A DNA stretch of 64,000 nt from Paenibacillus physcomitrellae (GCF_002240225.1 NZ_CP022584.1:3208594-3272593), one strand, 5' to 3'; counted from the first letter of the stretch, positions 15,606 to 24,866 are shown. Notes: generated from the sequence alone by a model not told the origin. Program-made: numbers and translations.

Positions 15606-17165
15606 ATGACAAGCAGCAATGAACAACGTTACCGATTCAGTGAGGCGCCGATATGGGATATTCAGCGCCGATATTATGAGGAACTAGGAACGAAGGCTTG
15701 GAACAATGACCAAGTTCCTCAATATATAACGAGTAATCCGATGATCGCTGCCGCCTACGCGGAGGTCATCTTTGGCTTTCTTCAAGATCGGGTGAATAAA
15801 GGAAATGGCTCCGAACCCGTTGTTATTGTGGAGCTTGGAGCAGGAGCGGGCCGTTTTGCTTATCATTTGTTGGATGAGTTGTGCCGGCTTAGAGACTACG
15901 CGGGGATTGAATTGCCTCCATTCCGCTACGTGATGACGGATTTGGCGCTTAACAATGTACTGGCGTGGAAGGAGCATCCCGCTCTGCAAGCTTTTATTGC
16001 CGAGGGATTACTGGATTTTGCGAGGTACGATGCCGCCCATGATACCGTGCTAAATCTCGTCGTATCAGGTACCACGATCAGTGAAGGGGATTTAAAGCAA
16101 CCGTTAATTATCGTTGCGAACTATTTTTTTGACGGCATTCCGCAAGAGTTGATTTATGTTGGCGACGGAAAAATTTATGAGGCGGACGTTTATGTCCAAG
16201 GTCTCGAACCTATGGATTCGCTAAAACCATCAGAATGGTTGGAACGAATAAATTTACGTTATGAGCACCGGCGGGCACCCGAGTACGAACAAGAAACGTA
16301 TCCTTACCGTGATGTGATTTCGATCTATCAGGAGCACCTGGAAGACTCGCACATTTTGTTCCCTGCTGCCGGATTAACTTGTTTAGAGCGATTGAATCTT
16401 TTATCGCAGGCAGGATTCGTATTGATAACGGCCGACAAAGGGGATCACTTGCTGGATCAATGGAAATTCGCGGAGCCGCCGGAGTTGATCTTGCATGGAA
16501 GCTTTTCTTTGACGGCCAACTATCATGCGATTCAATATTTCTTTGAGCAAAGGGGAGCCCTGGCGTTATTTCCCCCGCATCATTATAAAAATATCAATGT
16601 CGGCTGTATTCTCCATTTGGACAAACCAATGGAATATGTTAATTCGAGGTTAGCTTACCGTCGCTGTATGGAACGTTTTGGTCCGGACGATTTTTTTAAT
16701 ATGAAGGTATGGATAGATCGCCATGTAGAGAGCATGGGAATGCCGGAATTATTAAGCTTTTGGCGTCTGGGCGGATATGATGCGGAGTTCTTCATTCAGA
16801 GCGCGAAGCGGATATCCAATTTGCTGCCGGATGCAAACGACGATGAAAAGCAGGACCTGCTCAGGGGCATTCAGAAGATGTGGTCATCGTACTACGTCAT
16901 GGAACAGCGTTATGACCTCGCGCTTGACGCCGGATTGCTTCTGTTTGAGATGGAAATGTACGAACAATCCAAACGGTATTTGGAAATATCGGTAAAGCAA
17001 GACCCTGATGAGGTCGTATCGACCGTATATTATTGTCTGGCCATTTGTTGTTTCGAGTTAGAGATCGAAGAGGATGCGTGGACGTATGTCAGAAAATTGC
17101 TGGAACTTGAGCCGGATCATGAAGAGGCTTTGGCCTTGATGAGCCAATTCGATAGCAACATATAG
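15606..17165 (+). CDS. SAM-dependent methyltransferase (MidA-like) with TPR tail
   Basis: Protein of 519 residues. The N-terminal 350 residues look like a class I methyltransferase close to the MidA/NDUFAF7 group: motif I VIVELGAGAGRFAYHLL at about 73-89, VMTDLALNNV as the acidic strand, and ANYFFDGIPQELI in the place of the MidA block N-E-x-x-D-x-x-P. MidA enzymes methylate a protein arginine in mitochondria; bacterial roles are unclear. The C-terminal 120 residues hold at least two TPR-like repeats (YDLALDAGLLLFEMEMYEQSKRYLEISVKQDP and a second ending in LLELEPDHEEALALM). It stands alone. The target is unknown. Confidence 0.7.
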   Translation: MTSSNEQRYRFSEAPIWDIQRRYYEELGTKAWNNDQVPQYITSNPMIAAAYAEVIFGFLQDRVNKGNGSEPVVIVELGAGAGRFAYHLLDELCRLRDYAGIELPPFRYVMTDLALNNVLAWKEHPALQAFIAEGLLDFARYDAAHDTVLNLVVSGTTISEGDLKQPLIIVANYFFDGIPQELIYVGDGKIYEADVYVQGLEPMDSLKPSEWLERINLRYEHRRAPEYEQETYPYRDVISIYQEHLEDSHILFPAAGLTCLERLNLLSQAGFVLITADKGDHLLDQWKFAEPPELILHGSFSLTANYHAIQYFFEQRGALALFPPHHYKNINVGCILHLDKPMEYVNSRLAYRRCMERFGPDDFFNMKVWIDRHVESMGMPELLSFWRLGGYDAEFFIQSAKRISNLLPDANDDEKQDLLRGIQKMWSSYYVMEQRYDLALDAGLLLFEMEMYEQSKRYLEISVKQDPDEVVSTVYYCLAICCFELEIEEDAWTYVRKLLELEPDHEEALALMSQFDSNI

Positions 17166-17223
17166 GCATACCAGTTGCCTTCAGCAGAGAAAAGAGGGTT
17201 ATACTCTACTTGAAATGTGAAGC

Positions 17224-17254
17224 TTGACTTCAACTAAGATTTAAGTCCTATAAT
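17224..17254 (+). promoter_or_regulatory. MerR-type promoter before the SDR gene
   Basis: TTGACT (17224-17229) and TATAAT (17249-17254) are separated by 19 bases, the long spacer used by MerR-family activators. The spacer holds a 22-bp imperfect inverted repeat (17226-17247) with arms GACTTCAA and TTTAAGTC. It closely resembles the operator at 48957-48978 before the window's own merR gene. Confidence 0.7.
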
Positions 17255-17369
17255 GAACCTGATGTATCGTATCAAATGATCTAAGGCGTTATGGAGAATG
17301 CTAACGATTGTTTCGTTAAATGATTACGTGTGTGTATCCAAATAAAAAACGAAAAGGGGTTCATTCACT

Positions 17370-18110
17370 ATGAAAGCACTTGTCACGGGCGCAAATAAAG
17401 GAATTGGTTTCGAAATCGCTCGAAGTCTTGGGAAACGTGGTTATGATATTCTTGTTGGGGCGCGTGATGAAGCCCGTGGACGGGCAGCAGTCGAAAAACT
17501 TGTCGCAGAAGACCTACAAGCGGCGTTCATCAAGATTGATTTGAATGATTTAGACAGCTTGCGCGAAGCGGCTAAAAGGGTTGACTCGCTCGATATTTTG
17601 GTCAATAATGCTGGAATTCCTGATAGTGCCAAGCCTGGGCGTGCGCCGCTCGACATCGCCAAACCTACCATGGACTATACAACTGAGGATCTGCGCACGA
17701 CGATGGAAACGAATTTTCTAGGCACCCATGAACTCATAAAAAATCTGCTGCCATCTCTGACAGACAGCGCAAAAATTGTCAACATCACCGTCCCCATTTC
17801 GCCGACCGACTTTTGGCACCCGCTTGCTTACATTACGAGCAAAGCAGCACTTAATGTGATGACACTGACCTTCGCTTACGAGTTCGAAAAAATGGGCAGC
17901 CACCGCCAGATTTTCGGCATCATGCCTGGCGCTGTCGCAACCGACTTGAACGGCATGGAGGCTGGTGGACACGGCGGATTCGTCAAGTCTCCCGAAGCTG
18001 CTGGAGAGCTGAGTACCGACATTATTGTGTCTGGTAAGAATCAAAATGGGCAAATCATTCAGTACGATGGTAAGATCGTTACCGATTATGAGATTCAGCT
18101 GAGAGGCTAG
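17370..18110 (+). CDS. SDR family oxidoreductase
   Basis: Protein of 246 residues, classical short-chain dehydrogenase length. TGANKGIGFEIA (7-18) is the nucleotide-binding glycine motif, VNNAGIP follows strand 4, and AYITSKAALN has the catalytic Tyr and Lys. The substrate cannot be read from sequence; members of this type reduce carbonyls with NADPH. ATG 17370 has AAAAGGGG upstream. It is a single gene behind a MerR-type promoter with a 115-base leader, so it is probably induced by an aldehyde, quinone or similar stress. Confidence 0.88.
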   Translation: MKALVTGANKGIGFEIARSLGKRGYDILVGARDEARGRAAVEKLVAEDLQAAFIKIDLNDLDSLREAAKRVDSLDILVNNAGIPDSAKPGRAPLDIAKPTMDYTTEDLRTTMETNFLGTHELIKNLLPSLTDSAKIVNITVPISPTDFWHPLAYITSKAALNVMTLTFAYEFEKMGSHRQIFGIMPGAVATDLNGMEAGGHGGFVKSPEAAGELSTDIIVSGKNQNGQIIQYDGKIVTDYEIQLRG

Positions 18111-18150
18111 AAACATCAAAATTCTGTTATTGATATGGCTTCGGACGTTC

Positions 18151-18182
18151 CTTTAGGGTACCCTTTCTCGGGTGCTCTAAAG
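18151..18182. repeat. Thirteen-base-pair hairpin without T-run
   Basis: CTTTAGGGTACCC (18151-18163) pairs with GGGTGCTCTAAAG (18170-18182) with two G-T wobbles and a 6-nt loop. No T-run follows on either strand. It may stabilise the SDR mRNA end or be a remnant. Confidence 0.4.
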
Positions 18183-18302
18183 CGCCTTGCCAAACCTATC
18201 TGTACGCTGGAAAGGAACCTAACAGTCCAGACCTAAAAGTCGGCTAGATACTATAGCGGGAGTTTGAATGATCTAAATATAAAACGCGCTTAAACCAGAG
18301 AC

Positions 18303-18335
18303 GGCCCAACGCTGATTGAGTAGGGCTGTTTTTTT
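18303..18335 (+). terminator. Intrinsic terminator after the SDR gene
   Basis: GGCCC (18303-18307) pairs with GGGCT (18323-18327), then TG and seven T. The loop is long, so strength is moderate. Confidence 0.5.
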
Positions 18336-18536
18336 AGGGTTGTCTTTTTGTTGACAAGGAAGCAATACCAAGATAAGATAACATTGTTTACTGGGAAACT
18401 AAACGTAATTTAACAAATCAATGGAAGTTCGTCGACGATTGAACGATGGACAAGTTTGGTTTCACCGCCGGACGGGTCTGCCTATCTAATCACGCAATCT
18501 ACAGTCTTTTTTTATGGCTAATAGGAGAGTTTGAAC

Positions 18537-18911
18537 ATGAATATGGTTTCGATTATATTACAAACGCTGTTGATTCTTATGTTTCTAATGGCGAGTTTCG
18601 GGAAACTGAGGGGCGCTAAAACGCCCATTGAGGAATTCGAGAAATTGAGGTTGCCGCAATGGTTTCGTGTGATCACTGGTATCATTGAATTCGTTGCCGC
18701 AGCCGCTCTAATGATCGGTTATTGGGATGCAAGCTGGGTCGCAGCGGGTGCGCTTCTTATTGTATTTACGGCTGTCGGTGGAGTTTTGGCACAAGTGCGT
18801 ATTAAAGATTCGTTTAAAAATATGATAATGATTATGGTAATCGGCGTGGCGGCCATTTTCATATTTTTGAACAATGTATCAGAACTCTTAAATTTTCCTG
18901 GGTTTAACTAG
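18537..18911 (+). CDS. DoxX family membrane protein
   Basis: Protein of 124 residues with four hydrophobic segments (about 3-20, 46-65, 72-90, 97-115). The block MASFGKLRGAKTPIEEFEKLRLPQWFRVITGIIEF is typical of DoxX/SURF4-like small membrane proteins, whose role is often redox-linked but not firmly known. ATG 18537 was chosen over TTG 18531 because AGGAG lies at good spacing. It ends just before a terminator and appears monocistronic. Confidence 0.85.
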   Translation: MNMVSIILQTLLILMFLMASFGKLRGAKTPIEEFEKLRLPQWFRVITGIIEFVAAAALMIGYWDASWVAAGALLIVFTAVGGVLAQVRIKDSFKNMIMIMVIGVAAIFIFLNNVSELLNFPGFN

Positions 18912-18928
18912 AGAGATCAAAGGGAAAG

Positions 18929-18954
18929 GGCCATTCCTCATTGGATGGCCTTTT
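18929..18954 (+). terminator. Terminator after doxX-like gene
   Basis: GGCCAT (18929-18934) pairs with ATGGCC (18945-18950), followed by four T. Confidence 0.65.
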
Positions 18955-19111
18955 AACTTGCTTCCTTTCCTAAAAATGAAGGTGACCTCTCGAAAAGGAG
19001 TCTTAATTGGCATAAGGGATTTACTATACAGTCCAATGAAGTGCCATCAGATTTTAGGGGGCCAACTTTGCCCTCACTCGCCAGACGAATATCATCGACC
19101 CTCCTGTGTGG

Positions 19112-20050
19112 TTATAAAATTTCGCCTGCATAAGCAGCTGCAAGCGAGGCTGCCTTAATAGTACGAATGTCCTTCAACGGCGGCAAGCCGAAGAAACGTT
19201 TGTATTCGCGGTTGAACTGCGTCAGACTCTCGTATCCGACCTCGAACGCAGTTGAAGTGACATCCATATCGTCGGCAAGCAAAATTCTGCGTGCTTCCTG
19301 AAGCCTGAGCTGCTTCTGATACTGGATTGGGCTCAGTGTCGTGACAGCTTTGAATTTGTGATGCAAAGTTGAGGGACTCATGCCGCCTGCGCGAGAAATC
19401 TCCTCAATGGTAAGGGGTTGCGCATAGTTTGCTTTGACATAACGAATCGCCTTACTGATGCCTGAGGCATCACGATGCAGCAGCATATTGTTGTAAAAGC
19501 GTGCGCCGCCCTCGTCGGTCAGCAGGCGGTAAATCAACTCGCGCTTGACGCTGGAGGCGAGAAAATCCGCTGCTTTGCTGTCGGCATCCAGTTTCAACAG
19601 ACGTTCAAGCACCTGCAGCGCCTCAATCCCTGTTTTGCCGATAAATGCGCCTTCTGTCAGCCGGTTCTCGGCCCATACGTTAAGCTGGGCCTCCAGGGCA
19701 ACGGATGCAATTTCGTCGGTTGTAAAGGAAATTCGGATCGCTATGTAGGGCGCTTCAGGCGAGGCCAGGGAGATTTGGCCCTTGATCGGCATATCGATGT
19801 TGGATGCGATATAATCCCCAGCCCCATAGCTGTAGATATGGTTGCGGACTATCAATGTTTTGTCACCCTGCACGACTACGCAGATGCCTGGATTGAAAAA
19901 GCCGTATTGCATCGTGGTCGGCTGATCTGCCTTCAGCAGTGAAACAAATGGAAGGCTGGTCTCGTAAATTCCACAAGGATAGGAATAGGCATTACAAAGG
20001 TGCAGCAGCCTCTTTAAAACATCGGAAAACTCCTCGGTAGGATGGGGCAT
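19112..20050 (-). CDS. AraC family regulator
   Basis: Protein of 312 residues read from ATG 20050, where GAGAGG has nine-base spacing; two earlier Met codons at 20056 and 20083 are less well placed. The N-terminal half is the AraC_N cupin type (YSYPCGIYETSLPFVSLLKADQPT, NPGICVVVQGDK). The C-terminal 110 residues have two helix-turn-helices (LTIEEISRAGGMSPSTLHHKFK and VTSTAFEVGYESLTQFNREYKRFFG). It is divergent from the SDR gene at 20250. Regulators of this type usually control the neighbouring oxidoreductase, so that is the likely target. Confidence 0.9.
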   Translation of the reverse strand: MPHPTEEFSDVLKRLLHLCNAYSYPCGIYETSLPFVSLLKADQPTTMQYGFFNPGICVVVQGDKTLIVRNHIYSYGAGDYIASNIDMPIKGQISLASPEAPYIAIRISFTTDEIASVALEAQLNVWAENRLTEGAFIGKTGIEALQVLERLLKLDADSKAADFLASSVKRELIYRLLTDEGGARFYNNMLLHRDASGISKAIRYVKANYAQPLTIEEISRAGGMSPSTLHHKFKAVTTLSPIQYQKQLRLQEARRILLADDMDVTSTAFEVGYESLTQFNREYKRFFGLPPLKDIRTIKAASLAAAYAGEIL

Positions 20051-20249
20051 AATCATCTTCCTCTCTATAAGCCGGCGTGACACGGCAGTCTTACGCTTTT
20101 TCTGTCCGATCTAGTGCATCGGAGTTTTAGGCAAAAATCAAGCACAATTTGACTATCTCCCCCATTATAGGCTCATTATAATGAAAGTCACAAGGCCGCT
20201 GAATAAAGGCCTTTCAGAGAACAATACAAACTCAATTGGGGAGAGGATT

Positions 20250-21122
20250 ATGATGTCAAAGGTGTGGTTAATTACGGGGAGCGGTACCGGGCTCGGCCGA
20301 AAGATTACAGAAGCTGTACTAGCTAAAGGTGAACGTGTAGTCGCAACAGCCCGCAATATTGGGCAGCTTGATGATCTAGTGAACCAATACGGTGATCAGA
20401 TCCGTGTCGCTGCTCTGGATGTAACTGATGAGGCAGCGGCACAGGCGGCAGTTCAACTGGCGCAGGATGCTTTTGGACGGCTTGATGTGCTGGTGAACAA
20501 CGCAGGTTATGGTGACACTCGGCCTTTTGAGCAGGTGCCGTCTGAGGATTTCCGCCGACTGGTCGATACTTGCTTCTTTGGAGTTGTGAATCTCACTCGT
20601 GCGGCTATCCCTATCATGCGTGAACAACGCAGCGGCCATATCCTTCATATCTCTTCGGCCGGCGGGCGTTTCGCCACCGCTGGCAATGCGGCCTATCACG
20701 CATCTAAATGGGCTGTAGGCGGCTTTACCGAGTCAGTCGCAGCGGAGATCGCTCCGTTCGGGGTCAAGATGACCGCCCTTGAGCCAGGCGGCATGCGCAC
20801 CAATTGGGGCAGACGTGCCTTTGACAATCGCCCTTCCATGCTGCCTGAATATCAAGCGTCAGTTGGCCAAGTCATGGATCAGCTTGAATCTTACTGGGGC
20901 AACGAGCCGGGCGATCCCGACAAAGTTGCGCAGGTTGTGCTTAAAGTTGCATACGCAGAGCATTTGCCCGCCCACATCCTGCTCGGGGGCGGGTCTGTTA
21001 ATACGATCCGTCAGATCGAAGAGGTAAGGATGGCCGAGGCCGAACGTTGGTCAGCGGTCAGTGATTGGATTGATTTTGCTGCAGAAGGGTCAATGCCGAC
21101 GTTGCCGGCATCTGGGAAATAG
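20250..21122 (+). CDS. SDR family oxidoreductase (target of the AraC regulator)
   Basis: Protein of 290 residues. VWLITGSGTGLGRKITEAVL carries the glycine motif, VLVNNAGYGDTRPFE follows, and AAYHASKWAV has the catalytic Tyr and Lys. A preceding LHISSAGGRFA supplies the Ser. Two adjacent ATG codons (20250, 20253) follow GGGGAGAGG; either may be used. A longer in-frame reading from 20181 has no ribosome site. The gene is divergent from an AraC regulator and ends before a strong terminator. The substrate is unknown. Confidence 0.88.
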   Translation: MMSKVWLITGSGTGLGRKITEAVLAKGERVVATARNIGQLDDLVNQYGDQIRVAALDVTDEAAAQAAVQLAQDAFGRLDVLVNNAGYGDTRPFEQVPSEDFRRLVDTCFFGVVNLTRAAIPIMREQRSGHILHISSAGGRFATAGNAAYHASKWAVGGFTESVAAEIAPFGVKMTALEPGGMRTNWGRRAFDNRPSMLPEYQASVGQVMDQLESYWGNEPGDPDKVAQVVLKVAYAEHLPAHILLGGGSVNTIRQIEEVRMAEAERWSAVSDWIDFAAEGSMPTLPASGK

Positions 21123-21162
21123 AGGTTTCAACCGAGTTATTCGGGAGGTTAAAGGGAAGGGG

Positions 21163-21193
21163 GATCTGAGCTTCGGCTCGGATCTTCTTTTTG
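21163..21193 (+). terminator. Terminator after the SDR gene
   Basis: GATCTGAGC, a TTCG tetraloop and GCTCGGATC, followed by TTCTTTTT. Confidence 0.8.
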
Positions 21194-21386
21194 TTGTGCC
21201 AGCTGCCGGACTGCGATACAGGTCTTTGTAGGTCACTTGTTAGATTAGGGAGTAATCCCGTACATTGCTCGATTGTGTATCAAAATGAGGGAATTGGAGA
21301 AATGATAATTCATGTTAAAACCTTTACCGTTAGTTAGGACGTGTATAGTTTGGAAAGTCGTTTGAACCCATATTTCGGATAAAAAG

Positions 21387-21993
21387 GTGGCTCTACCGTC
21401 TATGATGCGAATTTTCTTAATGGGTTTTTATGAAGACGAAGAGAAGGAAGAGAATCAACCGTCTGTACTCCTGCAGGATATCATAGGTCATTGGGCAGAA
21501 GGGGATATACGGGCGCTGGTTCAACGAGGCGTGATCAGGGGCTATGAGGATATGACCTTCCGTCCAGAATAGCCGATCACCCGAGCTGAGTTTGCCACTA
21601 TACTAGTAAGGGCAATGGAACTCGAGGAATCCGAAGATAATATTTTTGTTGATACAGCCAATCACTGGTCCAGAGGTTGGATTACAACAGCGTACAAGCA
21701 AGGGCTCATTTACGGATATAGCGATTCCGTATTTGGACCGGATGATCTTCTTACAAGAACAGATGGCCGTTATGATTGATCGTGCCTTCTCATTGACACG
21801 CTCCAATAATTCGGCAATGTATACAGACCAAAATCAAGTATCTGTTTGGGCAGCGGCAGCGTTGGACAGATTTACCGCAACGGGTATCCTTTCGGGATAT
21901 GGAGATGGAAGCATACGCCCGCAAGCTAATGCCACAAGAGCTGAAGTTGCGACCGTCCTATTGAGAGCTTTAAGTATAGCAGGGGAACAATAA
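21387..21993 (+). pseudogene. SLH-domain protein remnant
   Basis: Three S-layer homology repeats can be read: LLQDIIGHWAEGDIRALVQR, then FVDTANHWSRGWITTAYKQG, then QVSVWAAAALDRFTATGILS. The first is cut by TAG 21570-21572 (the family has Gln, Asn or Asp there, so a CAG to TAG change is likely) and the next codons read PITRAEF as expected. A one-base loss near 21757 shifts the frame within the second repeat. No long N-terminal domain precedes the repeats. SLH domains hold proteins to pyruvylated cell-wall polymer; this copy cannot do so as a full protein. Confidence 0.8.
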
Positions 21994-21995
21994 GG

Positions 21996-22041
21996 AAAAG
22001 AGCTTGATTGTAATGGAAACATTAGAATCAAGCTCTTTTTC
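21996..22041. terminator. Terminator after the SLH remnant
   Basis: AAAAGAGCTTGATT (21996-22009) pairs perfectly with AATCAAGCTCTTTT (22026-22039), with T on the plus strand side and A on the other, so it can work both ways. Confidence 0.8.
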
Positions 22042-22141
22042 TATTCAGGGACTTAGCTTGTTTTCTCCTAGATCCCGTGTATTTTGGTCACTTCTTGTAT
22101 AAACTAATCCCAAATTATTAAAGACAAGACGGTGACCTGCC

Positions 22142-22627
22142 ATGTTAACGGTTTGGATGTTTCTGATTTTAGCAGCGCTATCTTTTTCTTCTATGTACGT
22201 CTTGATAAAGAAAATGAACGTTACAAACGTCTTGGGCAGTTATTTTTTTTCAAATGTGCTGATCACGAATACAGGTGTCATCATTAATTTGAATTTAAAA
22301 TTAACCAAACAAGATCCATCAAGTCAGCTTATCTTTTGGACACAGAAAATTCCGGAGTTATCCCTCAAGCCGGCGTTACTTTTGTGGATGATTTATATTT
22401 TGTTTTCTAATCGGCCTATGATTAGTAAAGGGATTTATGCTCTCATTTGCTTAACCGTGCTGGTTTCCATTGAGTTATTTTTTGTTCATATTCAATATTT
22501 GCAATGGGTAAAATGGAATGTCTTTTACACCTATTTGAGATACGGTTTGATCCTTGTATTATTGGCTGTTTACTCCTTCTATTTAGAGAAACTGATTAAT
22601 AAGAACAAAGAGGTAAACATGACATGA
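22142..22627 (+). CDS. Hypothetical multi-pass membrane protein
   Basis: Protein of 161 residues with four or five hydrophobic segments (starting at the N-terminus LTVWMFLILAALSFSSMYVLI, then about 75-90, 97-115 and 130-150). No catalytic motif is visible. It overlaps the next membrane protein gene by four bases (ATGACATGATG), so the two are translationally coupled. Small paired membrane proteins of this kind are common in spore-formers, often in the CBO0543 group, but I cannot place this one firmly. Confidence 0.65.
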   Translation: MLTVWMFLILAALSFSSMYVLIKKMNVTNVLGSYFFSNVLITNTGVIINLNLKLTKQDPSSQLIFWTQKIPELSLKPALLLWMIYILFSNRPMISKGIYALICLTVLVSIELFFVHIQYLQWVKWNVFYTYLRYGLILVLLAVYSFYLEKLINKNKEVNMT

Positions 22628-23136
22628 TGTTACCCCTCCCACAGAAATTTGATATGAACGAAATATTTATTATCTGTTCAACGGTCCTTCTTTTTGCCTT
22701 AATGTTTATATGGCCTAGACGATTGTCTGCTGTCACCATCACGGTGATTTGGACCTTTAATGTCTTTCTTGCTTTGTTGGCCGACATCACCATTAGTGTA
22801 AAACCTTATGAACTTTATTTTACGATCGATCACAAAACGCATGAACTATTTGATGTTATATTGCACTTCGCTACTTATCCGGCTCTTCCTTACTTTGTAG
22901 TCAATTTTTATCAGTTTAACAAACCCAAAGGTCTGAAGTGTTTCCTTTATCTTATTTTATGGGCGGTGTTAGCGATCACAAGCGAATGGATTTCGGTGAA
23001 ATTTCATGTGTTTACCTATACTGGTTGGAAGCTGTATCTATCCTTCCTGGTTTATTTGGTTGTATTTGCCGTCAACATTTGGCTTGCAGGTTTTATTGAA
23101 AGGAGACATCCTTACAAACGGACTTCAGTTGGTTAA
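22624..23136 (+). CDS. Hypothetical membrane protein, CBO0543-like
   Basis: Protein of 170 residues with about five hydrophobic segments. The pattern LHFATYPALPYFVVNFYQF, then ITSEWISVKFHVFTYTGWKLYLSF and a basic end resembles the CBO0543 family of spore-former membrane proteins, whose function is unknown. ATG 22624 overlaps the upstream stop; ATG 22627 is also possible. Another protein of similar type is encoded at 53991. It likely forms a pair with the upstream membrane protein. Confidence 0.65.
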   Translation: MMLPLPQKFDMNEIFIICSTVLLFALMFIWPRRLSAVTITVIWTFNVFLALLADITISVKPYELYFTIDHKTHELFDVILHFATYPALPYFVVNFYQFNKPKGLKCFLYLILWAVLAITSEWISVKFHVFTYTGWKLYLSFLVYLVVFAVNIWLAGFIERRHPYKRTSVG

Positions 23137-23153
23137 GTAAGGAAGGGTCCTTT

Positions 23154-23870
23154 TTACGAACCCAACACTCCATACCTCCGCACGGCCAAACGCCGGAAAT
23201 GTTTAGTCACAGCGACGGGCTGGCTGCCTTTCAGGAACCGATGATCGCCCACCCGCCAGGTGTGGGTGCTTTTATCTTTTCTGCGGATATAGACGTAGTT
23301 GTAGGGAGTAGTGGCGTATATAGGGTATCCTTTTCGGGTGCAATCTTGTAAAAACTTAACGTCCTCGCCAAGCGACAGATCGGAAAAGCGGACATGCTTG
23401 AGGACGTTTCTACGGAATAAAATAGTTCCGCCTTGAACGAATTTCACATATTTGTTCTTTTCGTGGGGAGACCTTACGATAAGCTTATTACTGGCGGACA
23501 GATAAACCAAACAGGCGTGTTTGCCGAGGACCGGGCTTTTTGTGCGCTGAAGCGCCTGGATCTGCTCCTTCAAATAGTACGGCGAATAATAATCGTCGTG
23601 GTCGAATTTGGTGATCACGGGATATTTGGCCCTGCAAATGCCGCAGTTTAAACATTGGCCCAGCGAGACCTCCTCCGGCACTTGGTAGACGGTGACATTC
23701 GGATAAGCGGCTGTTTTTTTTCGCCATTCCTTGATGCTCAGGTTATCCTTGTTCAGGATGATAATTAGTTCTTTACGCTTGTAGCGCTGATTGAGGTAAT
23801 TATTCAAGATATTCATGAAAAAACCGGGCTGGTTCGTGCAAGTGATAATGGACACACCGGGTTTATTCAA
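23154..23870 (-). CDS. Glycosyltransferase family 2
   Basis: Protein of 238 residues. GVSIITCTNQPGFFMNILNNYLNQ is the GT-A first strand and helix, and KFDHDDYYSP holds the metal-binding DxD motif. GEDVKFLQDC is a late acidic motif common in GT2 catalytic domains. No membrane segment is present, so it is cytosolic and probably adds sugar to a protein or wall polymer on the inner face. It is convergent with the membrane-protein pair and stands alone. Three cysteines sit in QCLNCGICRAKYP, where family members usually have one or none. Confidence 0.88.
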   Translation of the reverse strand: MNKPGVSIITCTNQPGFFMNILNNYLNQRYKRKELIIILNKDNLSIKEWRKKTAAYPNVTVYQVPEEVSLGQCLNCGICRAKYPVITKFDHDDYYSPYYLKEQIQALQRTKSPVLGKHACLVYLSASNKLIVRSPHEKNKYVKFVQGGTILFRRNVLKHVRFSDLSLGEDVKFLQDCTRKGYPIYATTPYNYVYIRRKDKSTHTWRVGDHRFLKGSQPVAVTKHFRRLAVRRYGVLGS

Positions 23871-24293
23871 GCTCTTCCCCTCCCTTAATTCCTTTCTTAT
23901 AAGGAATTCAGATGGTTAGGAATTTGCCTGGACTAAATCCGATAGCTAAAAGCGAGAAATCAGAATAGGTCCAGCCGGGTAGTGGACGCCCCTTAAGGAG
24001 ATTCGATAGAATTAAAATGCTTCCGTGAGCCAATTGCGAAAGCCGGCGTGGTGGTCAACCGAGTTTGGCCGCCCGTTCTCATCCTGACCTAAACGTTTGG
24101 CTAAGCTGGCCAACGAAGCTTACGACGCGGCACAGGCCCATTCAGCGGAGGCCCGCAGCTTTGCCGATGCCGAGGCAGTTATAACCGCCTTTACATCACG
24201 TTTTAATACGCTGAAAGGCATCGAAACCGCCGAACGGGAGGGCCGTTCGCGCCAGCGGCTATTTTTCGGCGAGAACAACAGTCAGCTGCATTT
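23871..24293. other. Intergenic region with coding remnants
   Basis: About 420 bases with no intact gene. On the plus strand a frame at 24097-24303 (TTG start, NEAYDAAQAHSAEARSF...) shows clear coding-like third-position GC bias and ends inside the 3' end of the tetR gene, and a short upstream frame reads AKAGVVVNRVWPP. They may be pieces of one or two decayed genes. I do not recognise a family. Confidence 0.3.
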
Positions 24294-24827
24294 TTATTTA
24301 TGAAAAAGCCGGATGAGTGCCGAGATTTCCGCAATCGACTCTTTTTGGCCATTTTTAATCCACGTAACCCAAATCTCAAACACACCCGCACTCATAAAAT
24401 GAATCCAATAGTTTCGTCTTGCGCCTGTCCAGTCTGGGAAGGGGACGAGTTCATCGTAAAATTGCGTAATATGGTGCTTAAAAATCTGATAAAGCAGTCC
24501 GATATAATCGGCGGCAATGGCCATTTGAAAATCCTTGGATAAAGCCAGAAAAAATTCGGTCAAATCTTTAATCTTTTGTTCGTGGCTGATTTTAAAGGCA
24601 ATTTTATTAAAAATATCCGCAAATTTAGGTTCGTAGTAAACCTCCAATACTTGCTCAAGGCTTTCGAAATTCCTATAAAAAGCCATGCGGCTGACGCCCG
24701 CTTTTTTCACGACCTCCGAAACCGTCAATTTCGATAATTTCTTCGATTGTAAAAGCTCCAGCAAGGCAATGGTGATCCACTCTTTGGTATCTTTTTTTAT
24801 CAATTGGGCGTGATCTGTCGCTGCCAT
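24294..24827 (-). CDS. TetR/AcrR family regulator
   Basis: Protein of 177 residues. The N-terminal helix-turn-helix reads LTVSEVVKKAGVSRMAFYRNFESLEQVLEVYY, the standard TetR DNA-binding domain. The ligand domain of about 120 residues is of the short TetR_C type. It is divergent from an extended-SDR reductase gene, and an 18-bp palindrome lies between them, just past that gene's -10 box. It should repress that gene and possibly itself until a small molecule binds. Confidence 0.9.
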   Translation of the reverse strand: MAATDHAQLIKKDTKEWITIALLELLQSKKLSKLTVSEVVKKAGVSRMAFYRNFESLEQVLEVYYEPKFADIFNKIAFKISHEQKIKDLTEFFLALSKDFQMAIAADYIGLLYQIFKHHITQFYDELVPFPDWTGARRNYWIHFMSAGVFEIWVTWIKNGQKESIAEISALIRLFHK

Positions 24828-24866
24828 AACACTTCCTCCATTCTGTCACACATGCCTGTTTATTAC

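Noticed and set aside
23644..23690. Three cysteines in the GT2 protein as an iron-sulfur or zinc site
   Set aside because: They lie in a stretch that is conserved in GT2 enzymes without metal; simple substitution is more likely.
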